Made by a program: the position numbers and the translations under genes | Notes under the pieces: generated by a model | What the model was told of the DNA's origin: nothing | Databases searched by the model: none | The model's input: the letters and a program-made list of their open reading frames with translations, nothing else | In this document: in pieces, positions 46,839 through 56,879 of the stretch | How the letters are laid out: each line of letters opens with the position of its first letter | Numbering within the stretch: position 1 is the stretch's first letter | Assembly (NCBI GenBank): GCA_034111645.1 | Contig: JAWUWW010000031.1 | Location: 55,743-119,742, forward strand | Length of the DNA: 64,000 nucleotides | Source of the DNA: CANLBN01 sp034111645 | GTDB taxonomy: Bacteria > Pseudomonadota > Gammaproteobacteria > Pseudomonadales > Cellvibrionaceae | Direction of reading: 5' to 3'

Positions 46839-48143
46839 CTAAGATATTTCAAACCCTTTAAACGCTTTTCTGTATTCATTAACGACACTAGTTTCTGCTT
46901 TAAATTTTTCATTAATAATTTTTCTCGCAGCCGGAATTTTATCTAGCGGTGGTATATTTTTTGACTCGCCATCCATCACCCTAAGTAACACATTGGCAAC
47001 GACCATTAAATCGCTATAATCTAGCTCTTGAGCATCAGTCTGCTTACCAGAGTCATACATCCAGTCGCCACCATGTGATAGCACTTCAATAACTACCTTT
47101 GGTAGATTCCACTTAGCGATGACTAACTTACTATTTGCTGCAGAATCTTTTTCAGAAATATCTTTAATTTTACTATGTTCATTAATATTTTCTTTGTTTT
47201 TAGCCACATACTGTAAAATTAATAAGTCGCCAATTCGAAAGAACAAACCGCATAAAAAAGCAATGTCCGGATCGAAACCCGCGCGCCTAGCCACTGTTTG
47301 AGCCATAATTGCGCGCTTAATTGAATTATCCCAAGCTTGCCTAAACACCTCGTCCAAAACTTTACTAGGCGGCTTAAACAATTCTTTTGTCGCAAAATAA
47401 AACACCAGTTTTTGCGTTAGTTGCTTACCTAGGCGACAGACGGCGTCAGTCACTGTTTTTATTTCTGTTGCTCCGCGATATAACGGACTATTTGCAGCTT
47501 GGACAAGCTTAATACTCATAGAGCCATCGTGTTTTATAATAGCGGCAATATCGTCCAGACTCGTATCAGTTTTGCTACAAAGATCTTTAACCTTCATCGC
47601 AACTTCAGGAAGTGAAACCAGTGATAATTTGCCGTCTCCGATTTCTTTTTCTATGCGTTGCATCAATGTTTTCTGAAACGATTCTTCCTCAACCGAAAAA
47701 TCTCGATTCAAATTATTTGATTTTCTAGTTCGCTCCTCAGCCAGCGTGACAACATGATGAGGCACTTGATGAAAGGTTGCGCTAGCCGATGCTACTTTAG
47801 AGGTGAATTGACGAGGCCGCAAAAAGCTCAAAGGTCGACTCGACTCAGGCGAACCACCATCAATTATTTTTTCGCGGCCATCATTAGCAAGCAATGATAT
47901 TTTTCCGGCAATTAAAAAAAAGTCTTTGTCATCGCTATCGCCTTCTTTAAATAAGATCTCGCCTTTTTTTAGAATTACTGCCTCTGAAAAACTCATCATT
48001 AATAATTGAGCATCTTGGGGAAGATCAACAAAAGGAGTAAACTTTGACAATGGTTCCATTCTTTTAAGATCAACAGATGCTACAGACACGGGTTTGGCCG
48101 GCGTTGCATCACCTGATAACTTACTTATAAAACGTTTAAACAT
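46839..48143 (-). CDS. cyclic nucleotide-binding-like + HDOD domain protein
   Basis: 434-residue cytoplasmic protein. An N-terminal CNB-like domain (about 38-115, with LKKGEILFKEGDSDDKDFFLIAGKI) is followed by an HDOD domain (about 180-375; LPEVAMKVKDLCSKTDTSLDDIAAII, KLVQAANSPLYRG, FLCGLFFRIGDLLILQY). HDOD is a non-catalytic HD-related output module common in signalling proteins. The ligand-binding pocket of the CNB domain is not clearly conserved. It is monocistronic in appearance. Possible role in motility or second-messenger response is inference only. Confidence 0.85.
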   Translation of the reverse strand: MFKRFISKLSGDATPAKPVSVASVDLKRMEPLSKFTPFVDLPQDAQLLMMSFSEAVILKKGEILFKEGDSDDKDFFLIAGKISLLANDGREKIIDGGSPESSRPLSFLRPRQFTSKVASASATFHQVPHHVVTLAEERTRKSNNLNRDFSVEEESFQKTLMQRIEKEIGDGKLSLVSLPEVAMKVKDLCSKTDTSLDDIAAIIKHDGSMSIKLVQAANSPLYRGATEIKTVTDAVCRLGKQLTQKLVFYFATKELFKPPSKVLDEVFRQAWDNSIKRAIMAQTVARRAGFDPDIAFLCGLFFRIGDLLILQYVAKNKENINEHSKIKDISEKDSAANSKLVIAKWNLPKVVIEVLSHGGDWMYDSGKQTDAQELDYSDLMVVANVLLRVMDGESKNIPPLDKIPAARKIINEKFKAETSVVNEYRKAFKGFEIS

Positions 48144-48296
48144 TTAATAACTCTTTATTAAATATTTAATTCGAAAGATGGTCTTTTGATACGTTAAAAA
48201 TATAAAATAACATACTATTTTCATTATAGTTGCTTTTCATTATAACGACAGAAACATAAAAAAATTTATAATGACAAGCAGTTAGAGCGATGTACT

Positions 48297-49961
48297 CTAA
48301 ATATCGACACTAGGAATAATCAATCGCTGTCCGATTCGGATAGAATTACCATTTAAATTATTTTGGCGACGGATAGCGGCAACCGAGCTTTGGTAACGCA
48401 ATGCAATGCCAGATAGCGTCTCACCCCCAGACACCTTATGAGTTCGGCTAGATTGGCCAGAGTCAGCGACTCTCAAACGGCTAACTGGTTCTTCACTAGC
48501 TTCACTAACAACAAGCTTTTGACCAACGCTAATGGTGTTGCCCTTTAGTTTATTTAGCCGCTTAAGCTCATTAATAGTCACATTTAAACGATACGATATA
48601 CCCGACAAGGTATCTCCACTAGCTACAATATAGACGCTCTGCATGGCAGAACTATTACTAGAGATATTACTAGAACTAGTGCCAGAACTCGCGGCGACAA
48701 CAGCTATATCTTTGCCGCCATTTTGCTTCCATGCTATATAGGTGCCGCCCGGTGGATTTTTTTCAAAAAACTCGCGAATACCCGTATAAATAGAATCCGC
48801 CATTTGTTCACGATATCTTGCAGAAGATAATTTTTTCGCTTCCTCTGGGTTAGAAATAAACCCTGTTTCAACAAGGATTGAAGGTACATCTGGCGATTTC
48901 AGCACCAAAAAGCCTGCCTGCTCAACTGTGTTTTTATGAAGGTGCGCTATACCGCCCATTTTTTTGAGGATATGGCTACCGGCATCAAGGCTTGACCCTA
49001 AGGTTGCACTCATTGATAAATCAACTAGTACGCCTTTCAATATTTCATCTTTATCTTTTAAACTAACATCACCAACACCACCAATTAAATCGGCATCGTT
49101 TTCTTGGCGGGCCAAAAAGCGGGCTGTCTCGGAGGTTGCACCGCGCTGGGATAAAGCAAACACAGACGCACCTTTTGCATAAGGAGTTTTAAAAGCATCA
49201 GCGTGAACTGAGACAAATAAATCTGCGCGATGTTGACGGGCAAAATCACGTCGCTTTTTTAATGGCAAATAGTAATCATTTGTTCTTGTTAGTTTAGCTC
49301 TATACCCTTTTGTACTGTTTATTTTTGCGTAAAGCCTTTTAGATATATCAAGCACAACTGTTTTTTCTTGTACACGACCGGGGCCAATTGCACCCGGATC
49401 TTCACCACCATGCCCTGCATCTATTACGACTAAAATCTCACGCCTACTCGATACCGAAGCCGCGGCGGCAACTAGCTCAACTGTTTTTTCGGTAACGGTA
49501 TCTTTATCGTATAAATCAACCACGAGACGATCGGGCTTACCGGCATGCTTTTTAAGCACAAAGCTGCGGGGACTAACATCATCTTTTAGGTCTAACACAA
49601 AGCGTAAATGATTTTTGTCGCGTGTTGCGCTGCGAATCCGTTTTATAGGAGTTTCAACCAAATCGAGAGATGACAAGTCGGCGCTGTTTCTAGTGTTTTC
49701 TATATCAATGACTAGCCTTGCGGGGCCTTTAAGCGGAAATATCTTATGTGCGACTGCATCGCTTAAATCAAAAACAATTCGCGTATTGTCAGGAGCGCGC
49801 CAGACTCTTACACCCTCGACAGAGCTTGAAGCCCAAGCTAGGCTTAAAGGTAACATTGTCATTATCAGTATGATAACAAATGGCAAGCGTCCAAAAAGGA
49901 GAGTCAAACTTACTCGACCTTTTAAGATATTTGCAATTAAATGATTATCTTTATTTATCAT
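48297..49961 (-). CDS. amiC: N-acetylmuramoyl-L-alanine amidase with AMIN and LysM domains
   Basis: Periplasmic zinc amidase that cleaves septal peptidoglycan side chains during daughter-cell separation. The 554 residues comprise a signal peptide with a long N-region (about 1-45), an AMIN domain (about 48-150), an Amidase_3 domain starting VVIDAGHGGEDPGAIG (zinc His184, Glu187) and including SVHADAF and LVETGFISN, and two C-terminal LysM repeats (about 453-497 and 509-553). LysM repeats at the C-terminus resemble AmiB of pseudomonads more than enteric AmiC, so the symbol is approximate. It follows tsaE by 68 nt. Confidence 0.93.
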   Translation of the reverse strand: MINKDNHLIANILKGRVSLTLLFGRLPFVIILIMTMLPLSLAWASSSVEGVRVWRAPDNTRIVFDLSDAVAHKIFPLKGPARLVIDIENTRNSADLSSLDLVETPIKRIRSATRDKNHLRFVLDLKDDVSPRSFVLKKHAGKPDRLVVDLYDKDTVTEKTVELVAAAASVSSRREILVVIDAGHGGEDPGAIGPGRVQEKTVVLDISKRLYAKINSTKGYRAKLTRTNDYYLPLKKRRDFARQHRADLFVSVHADAFKTPYAKGASVFALSQRGATSETARFLARQENDADLIGGVGDVSLKDKDEILKGVLVDLSMSATLGSSLDAGSHILKKMGGIAHLHKNTVEQAGFLVLKSPDVPSILVETGFISNPEEAKKLSSARYREQMADSIYTGIREFFEKNPPGGTYIAWKQNGGKDIAVVAASSGTSSSNISSNSSAMQSVYIVASGDTLSGISYRLNVTINELKRLNKLKGNTISVGQKLVVSEASEEPVSRLRVADSGQSSRTHKVSGGETLSGIALRYQSSVAAIRRQNNLNGNSIRIGQRLIIPSVDI

Positions 49962-50029
49962 TACCGTTCGTCATGTCTATTTACAGTGACTTTTTATAGT
50001 CACTTGTGTTCACTCTTTCTTTTATACGA

Positions 50030-50530
50030 TCATTTTTTATTTAACTCATCATCCCAGTGAGTTAAAACGCTATCACCGGCTTCAGTTATCGTTGTTATCG
50101 TAAGTTGGCGACCGACTTCACCAAAATGATTTTTTTGGGGTATTAATTCCAAAATTATGTCTGGCTCGGGCAAATATTCTAGTCCGCGTTCTGGCCATTC
50201 AACCAAACAAATCGAGCCCGAGTCAAAATATTCTCTAATGCCCATATATTCTAGTTCTTCTGGATCACCTAAGCGATAAAGATCAAAATGATAGACGGGC
50301 GTTATAAACTGCTCATAGGGTTCGACTAGTGTATAAGTTGGACTCTTAACCGAACCTGAATACCCAAAAGACTTTAACATACCACGAGTTAGTGTTGTTT
50401 TTCCGGCACCTAAACGCCCCTCAAGAAACACTGTCATACCTGCGGTTAGACATCGGCCTAATTGTACGCCAACAGCAACTGTTTGTTGTTCATTGGCAAG
50501 AAACAACTGCTTTTCTTTAAACATTGACAT
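50030..50530 (-). CDS. tsaE: tRNA threonylcarbamoyladenosine biosynthesis ATPase TsaE
   Basis: P-loop ATPase needed with TsaB and TsaD for the t6A37 modification of tRNA. The 166 residues show EGRLGAGKTTLTRG (Walker A, about 37-50), VKSPTYTLVEPY, VYHFDLYRLGDPEELEYMGI and CLVEWPERG. Its start overlaps the end of nnr by 14 nt (or 8 nt if the second ATG, at 50524, is used). Order nnr-tsaE-amidase-mutL is the classical one. Confidence 0.96.
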   Translation of the reverse strand: MSMFKEKQLFLANEQQTVAVGVQLGRCLTAGMTVFLEGRLGAGKTTLTRGMLKSFGYSGSVKSPTYTLVEPYEQFITPVYHFDLYRLGDPEELEYMGIREYFDSGSICLVEWPERGLEYLPEPDIILELIPQKNHFGEVGRQLTITTITEAGDSVLTHWDDELNKK

Positions 50531-52130
50531 TATTATCTAAAAGTAAGCGTACATAGGGTATCAGATCTGTTGCTAACAAACCTCTCATGCCCGATTCAGC
50601 AACCGCAAGGTCACCTGCCATTGCATGTAATACCACGCCCAAACACGCGGCATTTGCTGGCGTCAGGCCTTGCGCCAACAAACCACCAATCAAGCCACTA
50701 AGCACATCACCCATGCCACCAGTTGCCATACCCGGGTTACCCGCATTGCAAACAAACAATTGTTGATTAGAAGTTAACACTAATGTACCGGCTCCTTTAA
50801 GTACAACAGTGCCTCCGTATTTATTTTGCAATGCATATATTGCCGCAAGCCTATCTGCTTGGACAGCTTCAATACTAGTATCAAGCAATCTAGCCGCCTC
50901 ACCTGGATGGGGCGTTAATACCCAAGCCGCATCTTTATCAGCGATTAATTGACGGGGCAAAGATAACTTTTTAGCTGCCAACAAATTAAGGGCGTCGGCA
51001 TCAATAACACATTTTTTGTTGGCGTTAATTTCTTTCAGCACGATATACAGAAGCTGCTCAGACCAAGCCGATTGGCCAAGACCCGGCCCAATCACAAACA
51101 CCGATGGCTTTTTCAACAAAGGCAGCAAGGCTTGACCAGAGGTTACCCCAACAGCCATCAGTTCTGGCTGACGCGCTATAATCGACGCTGTATTGACCGG
51201 TGCAGTGGCCACACCAACCAAACCTGCGCCTGTTCTTGCGGCCATTTGTGCAGCCATTAAGGGTGCGCCACCCAAGCCTTGATCGCCTCCAATCACAAGC
51301 ACATGCCCAAAGCTACCCTTATGCGCATCACCCGCTCTTGGAGGCAATAAATTTACAAAAATATTGTAATCGATTATATGTGCAAGGGGCTTAATTGGGT
51401 CTTCGATAGCGCTATCGATAGCGTTCAGATTTAAAGCGTTATCATCGACAACATCGAGATCACTAAAAAACATTTTACCTGCATGATTGCGACCTTCGCC
51501 TACAAAATTACCAAGCTTACGAGTAATAAAACTAATCGTAGCGTCAGCCTTTATTGCCGCTTTAACTGCAGGCTCTTTTAAACATAAATAGGTGCCTGTA
51601 TCGGCATTAATTCCCGTTGGAATATCTAGCGCAAACACCGGCCACGGCGCCTCATTTATTGCCTTTACTGCCAAGGCAAAAGACTCTCTTAAAGCGCCCT
51701 GACTTCCAATGCCTAAAAGTGCATCTACAATCACGGGAACTTGAGCTATAGGTGTTGTTTTCGGCTTTAATAATTCTGTTTGCCAGTCGCTTAGCGAAAA
51801 TTGTTTTATTACGACGCCTTCTTGCACAGCATATTGATAGGGCTGATTGTCTTTTTGTGGCGATACTTGCCACACTATTGTCTGCAAACCTCGCTTAGCC
51901 GCGAGAGCTGCCATAGTATATCCATCGCCGCCATTGTTACCCGCACCACAAAAAACATGAAGCGTCGTTATGCTAGGCCAATAATCTTGCAGCGTCGTTA
52001 TTGCTGCATGAGCTGCACGAGTCATTAATTGAGCTGATGGCATATTGTGAGCCGCAAGACATTTTTTTTCTATGCGTCGTGTAGCTTCTGCTGAATACAA
52101 AGCATTAGATAAGGTTTGCGGTTGGTGCAT
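50517..52130 (-). CDS. nnr: bifunctional NAD(P)H-hydrate epimerase / ADP-dependent dehydratase
   Basis: Repairs hydrated NAD(P)H: the N-terminal YjeF_N domain epimerises R- and S-NAD(P)HX, and the C-terminal domain dehydrates S-NAD(P)HX using ADP. The 537 residues show FCGAGNNGGDGYTMA (about 60-74), VDALLGIGSQGAL and DIPTGINADTG in the first half, and VIGGDQGLGGAPLMAAQMAARTG, LTPHPGEAARLL, LKGAGTLV and GNPGMATGGMGDVLSG in the second. It is upstream of tsaE and overlaps it. Like the NADAR gene, it is a metabolite-repair function. Confidence 0.96.
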   Translation of the reverse strand: MHQPQTLSNALYSAEATRRIEKKCLAAHNMPSAQLMTRAAHAAITTLQDYWPSITTLHVFCGAGNNGGDGYTMAALAAKRGLQTIVWQVSPQKDNQPYQYAVQEGVVIKQFSLSDWQTELLKPKTTPIAQVPVIVDALLGIGSQGALRESFALAVKAINEAPWPVFALDIPTGINADTGTYLCLKEPAVKAAIKADATISFITRKLGNFVGEGRNHAGKMFFSDLDVVDDNALNLNAIDSAIEDPIKPLAHIIDYNIFVNLLPPRAGDAHKGSFGHVLVIGGDQGLGGAPLMAAQMAARTGAGLVGVATAPVNTASIIARQPELMAVGVTSGQALLPLLKKPSVFVIGPGLGQSAWSEQLLYIVLKEINANKKCVIDADALNLLAAKKLSLPRQLIADKDAAWVLTPHPGEAARLLDTSIEAVQADRLAAIYALQNKYGGTVVLKGAGTLVLTSNQQLFVCNAGNPGMATGGMGDVLSGLIGGLLAQGLTPANAACLGVVLHAMAGDLAVAESGMRGLLATDLIPYVRLLLDNNVNV

Positions 52131-52312
52131 ATAAAATCTCTAACTACAAAAATGAATTTATTATAAATTAAGATACACAATAAAACAGCCTCAGCTTCAC
52201 TTCATAATAATTATTGACTCAAATGGCTTGGGGTGAGAAGGATATAATAAATTAGACTAGCGCACGCATTTTGATTGTAATTCAGTATATAAAACTATGC
52301 TGAGAGATTTAG

Positions 52313-54472
52313 CTACATCGAATGAGCTAAAAGCTGCCACTCGTTTGCTTGCTTCCAAGCAGCTAACCAACTAGAGAATTCTTCTGCGGGTATAGGCTTA
52401 GATATTCCGTAGCCTTGCGCTAGATGACATCCTAATAAAATTAATTGCTCACCATGGGCGATTGACTCTACACCCTCAGCAATGACCGCTCTATCAAAAG
52501 TTTGTGCTAACTGAATCACACCTTTAACAATAGCTTTGTCATCGGGATCATTAAGCATATCTCTGACAAACGATTGATCTATTTTAAGAGAGTCTGTCGG
52601 CAATCGTTTTAAATAGGTAAGTGATGAGAAGCCTGTACCGAAATCATCAATTGAAAATAAAATACCGAGCTCATGACATTTTTGTATCAGTTCAGCAATC
52701 ATCTCTAACTCGCCTAGGGCGCTTGTCTCCAATATTTCGAATTCAATATGACTACGTTTATAATTTGGATAATCTTTAAATATCAACTTAAGACGACTGG
52801 CAAAATCAGGATGCTGTAGCTGCAAAGGACTAATATTAACACTTATTGGAATATCTATCCCAGCTTCAGACCAAGCGTAAAGTTGGTCCAATGCGGTTTT
52901 AATCACCCATTCACCAATGTCGATACTTAATATATCTTGTTCAATTATTGGTAAAAATGCTGCAGGCATTTGCAAGCCTAATTGAGGGTGCTGCCATCGA
53001 ATCAACGCCTCTAAGCCAACCACTTCATTCGTTATCATATTTATCTTAGGTTGATAGTAAAGCAAGAATTCATTATCTTTTAGCGCTTTACGAATATTTT
53101 CTATGCCTTCATATTGATGTGTTGCCGCTATATCTTTTTCTACATCAAAAATATGAAAGCAATTTTTTCCCGATTTTTTGGCAATATACATTGCTTGATC
53201 AGCATGCCTTATTAATTGATCGGAATTACAATTATCTTGAGGATAGATGGTGACGCCTATACTCGCAGACACTTTAATCGCTTTATCGTTGATAAAGGTG
53301 ATACTAGCTATTGACTCAAGCGTTCTTTTTAAAATGGGAATGCAATCATAAGGTTTACTAAGCTCATCTAAAATCATCACAAATTCATCGCCACCAAAAC
53401 GAGATAACGTGTCACATACCCTCATTGAATCTTGAATACTTGATGAAATCCTACGCAACAAGTCATCACCACTACTATGGCCATACGCATCATTAATTTC
53501 TTTAAACCCATCCAAATCAATGAATGCAATCGCTAAATGTCGTCCAGTCCGCTCTATCTTTTTTATACTTTGTTGCATTCTATCTGCTAAAAAGTTTCTA
53601 TTAGGCAAGCCCGTTAACGCATCATAGTTTGCACTGTGTTTTAATTTTTCATTAAGCTTTTCTAATTTATTATTTGATTTTTCTAACTTCCGCCGTATCG
53701 CTTTTTGCTCACTAATATCTTGAAGGGTACCTCGCAACTTATCGGGCTTATCATCTTTCATAGATACAACACAGGTGGCCTTTACATCGATCAAGCGCCC
53801 CGTTGCAGTGTAGAGTTTTAATTCTAAATTATAATTTATGCCGCGATTCATAGCGTCGCCTAGTGCTTTTTCAAGCTTACGCTTCGAATCAGGTACAAAA
53901 AAATCGAGCACAGAATCAACCGTAGGATTAAAAATTTCTGGAGAGGTTTCGTAGATACGATAAATTTCTTTAGTCCAAAATACGTTGCCAGTTTTAACAT
54001 CTAACTCCCAGCCGCCAACTTTTGCAATTTTTTGTGATTCATCAAGAATATTAGAGGTGGTCGCTAATTTTTCCTCGTATTGCTTGCGCTGAGTGATATC
54101 TATATGAGAGCCAACCATTCTCGTAGGTATATTATCTGCAGAATACTCTATGATTTTTCCAGAGGATAAGACCCAGACATAATGGCCTTGTTTATGCTTC
54201 ATTCTAAATTCTAATTCATAACGCTCTGTATCACCCTTCAAATATTTCTCTAATATTTGACTTGATTTTATAAGATCTTTCGGATGCAGCAGAGCAGTCC
54301 AGGTATTAATAGAGAGTGGCTGTAATTCTTTTAAGCTATAACCGACAATTCCTGCCCAGCGCTCATTGCAAAATAGATCGCCAGTTTGAACCATGCAATC
54401 CCATATTGCTATGCCTGCTTCTGAAACTATCGCTTCGATTTGTTCTTGATTTAATGTTTCAAATTCTTGCAT
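52313..54472 (-). CDS. PAS-PAS-GGDEF-EAL sensor protein
   Basis: 719-residue cytoplasmic protein for cyclic di-GMP turnover. Two PAS domains (about 10-130 and 140-255) precede a coiled linker, a GGDEF domain (about 275-430) and an EAL domain (about 450-700). GGDEF is intact (SRFGGDEFVMI) and has an I-site RVCD five residues before it. EAL residues also look intact (LEALIRW, VNISPLQLQ, EILETS, IDDFGTGFSSL, KIDQSFV, AEGVES). It has no membrane segment, so PAS must sense a cytoplasmic cue. Dominant activity cannot be predicted. Confidence 0.93.
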   Translation of the reverse strand: MQEFETLNQEQIEAIVSEAGIAIWDCMVQTGDLFCNERWAGIVGYSLKELQPLSINTWTALLHPKDLIKSSQILEKYLKGDTERYELEFRMKHKQGHYVWVLSSGKIIEYSADNIPTRMVGSHIDITQRKQYEEKLATTSNILDESQKIAKVGGWELDVKTGNVFWTKEIYRIYETSPEIFNPTVDSVLDFFVPDSKRKLEKALGDAMNRGINYNLELKLYTATGRLIDVKATCVVSMKDDKPDKLRGTLQDISEQKAIRRKLEKSNNKLEKLNEKLKHSANYDALTGLPNRNFLADRMQQSIKKIERTGRHLAIAFIDLDGFKEINDAYGHSSGDDLLRRISSSIQDSMRVCDTLSRFGGDEFVMILDELSKPYDCIPILKRTLESIASITFINDKAIKVSASIGVTIYPQDNCNSDQLIRHADQAMYIAKKSGKNCFHIFDVEKDIAATHQYEGIENIRKALKDNEFLLYYQPKINMITNEVVGLEALIRWQHPQLGLQMPAAFLPIIEQDILSIDIGEWVIKTALDQLYAWSEAGIDIPISVNISPLQLQHPDFASRLKLIFKDYPNYKRSHIEFEILETSALGELEMIAELIQKCHELGILFSIDDFGTGFSSLTYLKRLPTDSLKIDQSFVRDMLNDPDDKAIVKGVIQLAQTFDRAVIAEGVESIAHGEQLILLGCHLAQGYGISKPIPAEEFSSWLAAWKQANEWQLLAHSM

Positions 54473-54560
54473 AGATGTAGACGCTCAAGATATAGACCTT
54501 ACAATTATTTAGCCTGCTTTTTGATATTTCACTTTATGTTTTTTTTGAATAGGCTGTCAA

Positions 54561-55115
54561 TTAAAATAACAACAACTTAAATCCTATTAATATCAGCACT
54601 ACTCCACCTAAAAATTCCGCTTTACTCTCAAGCCAGGTTCCACTCTTATTGCCCACATAAACCCCAATCCAACTAAAACAAAACGTTGCTATGCCTATTA
54701 TAAAACATGCGACAATTGGATTGACAGCAAGTAACGTTAACGAGAAACCCGCTGCCATTGCATCGATACTTGTAGCGACAGCAAGCATTAACATGACTTT
54801 GTGCGTTATTAGGGCTATCTCTTCTTCAACTCCTTCTGCAAACGACTCAAAAATCATCTTCCCGCCAATTAACAGCAGTAATACAAAGGCAATCCAAGGG
54901 GCGTACGCCTCTACCCAGCCTAAAACTCCTTTACCCGCCATATAACCAATTAATGGCATTAAAGCCTGAAACACTCCAAAATAAATTGCCGCCATTAATG
55001 CCAACGAGGCTTTATTTTTAATATGCTTAGAGCCCAATCCAATAGATACCGCAAAAGCATCCATGCTTAATGCAATGGCTAGAATAACGACCTCAATCAT
55101 TAGACTAAACACCAT
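54561..55115 (-). CDS. mntP: putative manganese efflux pump MntP
   Basis: Six-helix inner-membrane protein of 184 residues made of two repeated halves. Each half has the motif SMDAFAVSIG (about 17-26) or TSIDAMAAGFSL, whose Asp residues are important in E. coli MntP. LGGVVLILIG marks the final helix. In E. coli it exports manganese under MntR and riboswitch control; no yybP-ykoY riboswitch is visible in the short (about 100 nt) upstream gap. Confidence 0.92.
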   Translation of the reverse strand: MVFSLMIEVVILAIALSMDAFAVSIGLGSKHIKNKASLALMAAIYFGVFQALMPLIGYMAGKGVLGWVEAYAPWIAFVLLLLIGGKMIFESFAEGVEEEIALITHKVMLMLAVATSIDAMAAGFSLTLLAVNPIVACFIIGIATFCFSWIGVYVGNKSGTWLESKAEFLGGVVLILIGFKLLLF

Positions 55116-55212
55116 ATAAATAAAAATAAAATCATAAATGGATTCATTCTAAAGTTGATAAATAGTTTTTTAGCAGAAGAAAGGTTACGTGCTTGATTGT
55201 CATTTTATAAAT

Positions 55213-55941
55213 TTACTTTCGAGCATCCTTTATGTACATCGCAGTGCCACCATTTCTCATTTCGATATCGAACAACTCAGTCGCTCGAATCAAGTCGCCT
55301 AGTTTTTTATACCCGTAATTAATGGCTGAAAATGAGCTATTATTTGAGATGTAGTGACCGACTTTACTCATATGCGCCCAATCATCATCTTCTGACGTTT
55401 GCTCAACAGCAGTTCTAAGAAGCTTAATAAGAGAAGTATTACCTCTTAATTTATTTTTATCCCTGCCTTCATTCTTTATACTCGTGTCAGGCTTTGCCTC
55501 TTCTTCAGGAACAAGATTCTCTGTATAAATAAAAGGTGAACATGCATCAACAAATGGCTTGGGCGTTTTCTTCTCTCCAAATCCATAAACAGGAAAACCA
55601 CTTTCAAGAATTCTAAGCACCAAAGGAGTAAAATCACTGTCGCTTGTCATTAGCGCAAATGCATCAATATTTTTACTGTATAAAAGATCCATCGCATCAA
55701 TAATCATTGCCGAATCAGTTGCATTTTTACCTTTAGTGTAAGCAAATTGTTGCATTGGCCTTATAGCATTAGGGTGCAGCCTATCGATCCAACCAGACAG
55801 AGAGGGACTGTTCCAATCTCCGTGTGCGTGTCGGACATTAACCATTCCGTATTTAGCAAGCTCATCTAAGACGCCTTCAATGGAATTATGACTGACATTG
55901 TCACAATCAATAAGCAGCGCAATTCGTTTAGGTTCTGACAC
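55213..55941 (-). CDS. NYN-domain protein with C-terminal OST-HTH/LOTUS domain
   Basis: 242-residue cytoplasmic protein. The N-terminal NYN (PIN-like) nuclease domain has ALLIDCDNVS (D12, D14), GKNATDSAMIIDAMDLL and FALMTSDSDFTPLVLRILE with the acidic residues expected for metal binding. The C-terminal LOTUS/OST-HTH domain (about 170-240; LIKLLRTAV, INYGYKKLGDLIRATELFDIE) is a predicted RNA-binding module. Related eukaryotic proteins such as MARF1 degrade RNA. The substrate of the bacterial family is not established to my knowledge. It stands alone, 97 nt upstream of mntP. Confidence 0.88.
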   Translation of the reverse strand: MSEPKRIALLIDCDNVSHNSIEGVLDELAKYGMVNVRHAHGDWNSPSLSGWIDRLHPNAIRPMQQFAYTKGKNATDSAMIIDAMDLLYSKNIDAFALMTSDSDFTPLVLRILESGFPVYGFGEKKTPKPFVDACSPFIYTENLVPEEEAKPDTSIKNEGRDKNKLRGNTSLIKLLRTAVEQTSEDDDWAHMSKVGHYISNNSSFSAINYGYKKLGDLIRATELFDIEMRNGGTAMYIKDARK

Positions 55942-56113
55942 GCGTTTCTCCTTGCCTTATAACGCCCTGATACTATAAATCTTATTATGGGATTTATACT
56001 ACGTTGAGATGAATAGATGATGACTGAGTAACAATCACTTAACTAAATATGGCAGATTGTTAATGTGTAAGGTGCCTGTTAACCAAAGGCTAGCATATTT
56101 AACCAAGATGACA

Positions 56114-56731
56114 CTAATATTCGATCATTACCTCGTTACGGCGTAAAAAGGGTAATGTCCAAGGCGGGTTATAGCGTGCAAGCTCAGGTTTTCCAATAGG
56201 TGTAATAGCCTTAGCTTTTAGCCATGCCAATAACTCAGCAGTTTTTGTAGCTGTTTTATCCTCACCAGCAAGACCTGAAAAACGTATCACCGCATAATTG
56301 CTGGCTGGAATTTTGCGCAGCATAACTTCTGAGTTATTAGGTTTTGGTAAAGTATCAAGCGTATATTCACTTGGCATTACAAAGTGTATCCGCCATTGCC
56401 CCTGAGCTTGCTGCATACTTACGGGCGCTGTCATACTTATCTTTTCAGACTGCGCCTCCATCGTCACCGGCGCTGTCATACTGATTTTTTTATTGCCGCC
56501 TGTTGATGCCGTATTATTGCCAAAAATAAAATCTGCAATCAACCGAAACCCTGCACTAGATGCGCTATCCATCGAGCCCGAAACTAATGTTTCGGCTATA
56601 ATTTTAGGATCATAAGCACGCAGTTCAAATTCACCTGCTTTTTCTATCACTGAATATTTTGGCTCTTCTGTTGCCATAGCGAAACCTACAAAAAATAAAA
56701 AAGATAATCCCAACAATAAACGCTTTAACAT
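56114..56731 (-). CDS. SOUL family heme-binding protein
   Basis: 205-residue exported protein of the SOUL/HBP family, from the ATG at 56731 with GAG six to seven bases upstream. Signal peptide MLKRLLLGLSFLFFVGFAMA precedes the family start EEPKYSVIEKAGEFELRAYDP. The repeated KISMTAPV motif and the C-terminal ARYNPPWTLPFLRRNEVMIEY block are diagnostic. Family members bind tetrapyrroles. In other bacteria they sometimes lie near photolyase or light-related genes; here the photolyase is about 5.5 kb away. Confidence 0.88.
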   Translation of the reverse strand: MLKRLLLGLSFLFFVGFAMATEEPKYSVIEKAGEFELRAYDPKIIAETLVSGSMDSASSAGFRLIADFIFGNNTASTGGNKKISMTAPVTMEAQSEKISMTAPVSMQQAQGQWRIHFVMPSEYTLDTLPKPNNSEVMLRKIPASNYAVIRFSGLAGEDKTATKTAELLAWLKAKAITPIGKPELARYNPPWTLPFLRRNEVMIEY

Positions 56732-56879
56732 ATTAATCTCGAACTTGTCGACAATCATCATCATAAATTAATTCAGCAACGTTATTGATACATTAATTGT
56801 GCAAACACATATAACTGCGTTAGAAAAGTAAACCATATTGAATAAGCTTTATTCAAGCATTTTTAAATTTTTTAAAAAA

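Noticed and set aside
51404..51423. Palindrome CGATAGCGCTATCG plus a partial repeat
   Set aside because: Lies inside the nnr coding sequence and reads in frame; no reason to think it is a site.
55116..55212. yybP-ykoY manganese riboswitch before mntP
   Set aside because: The gap is under 100 nt and lacks the GC-rich conserved loops.
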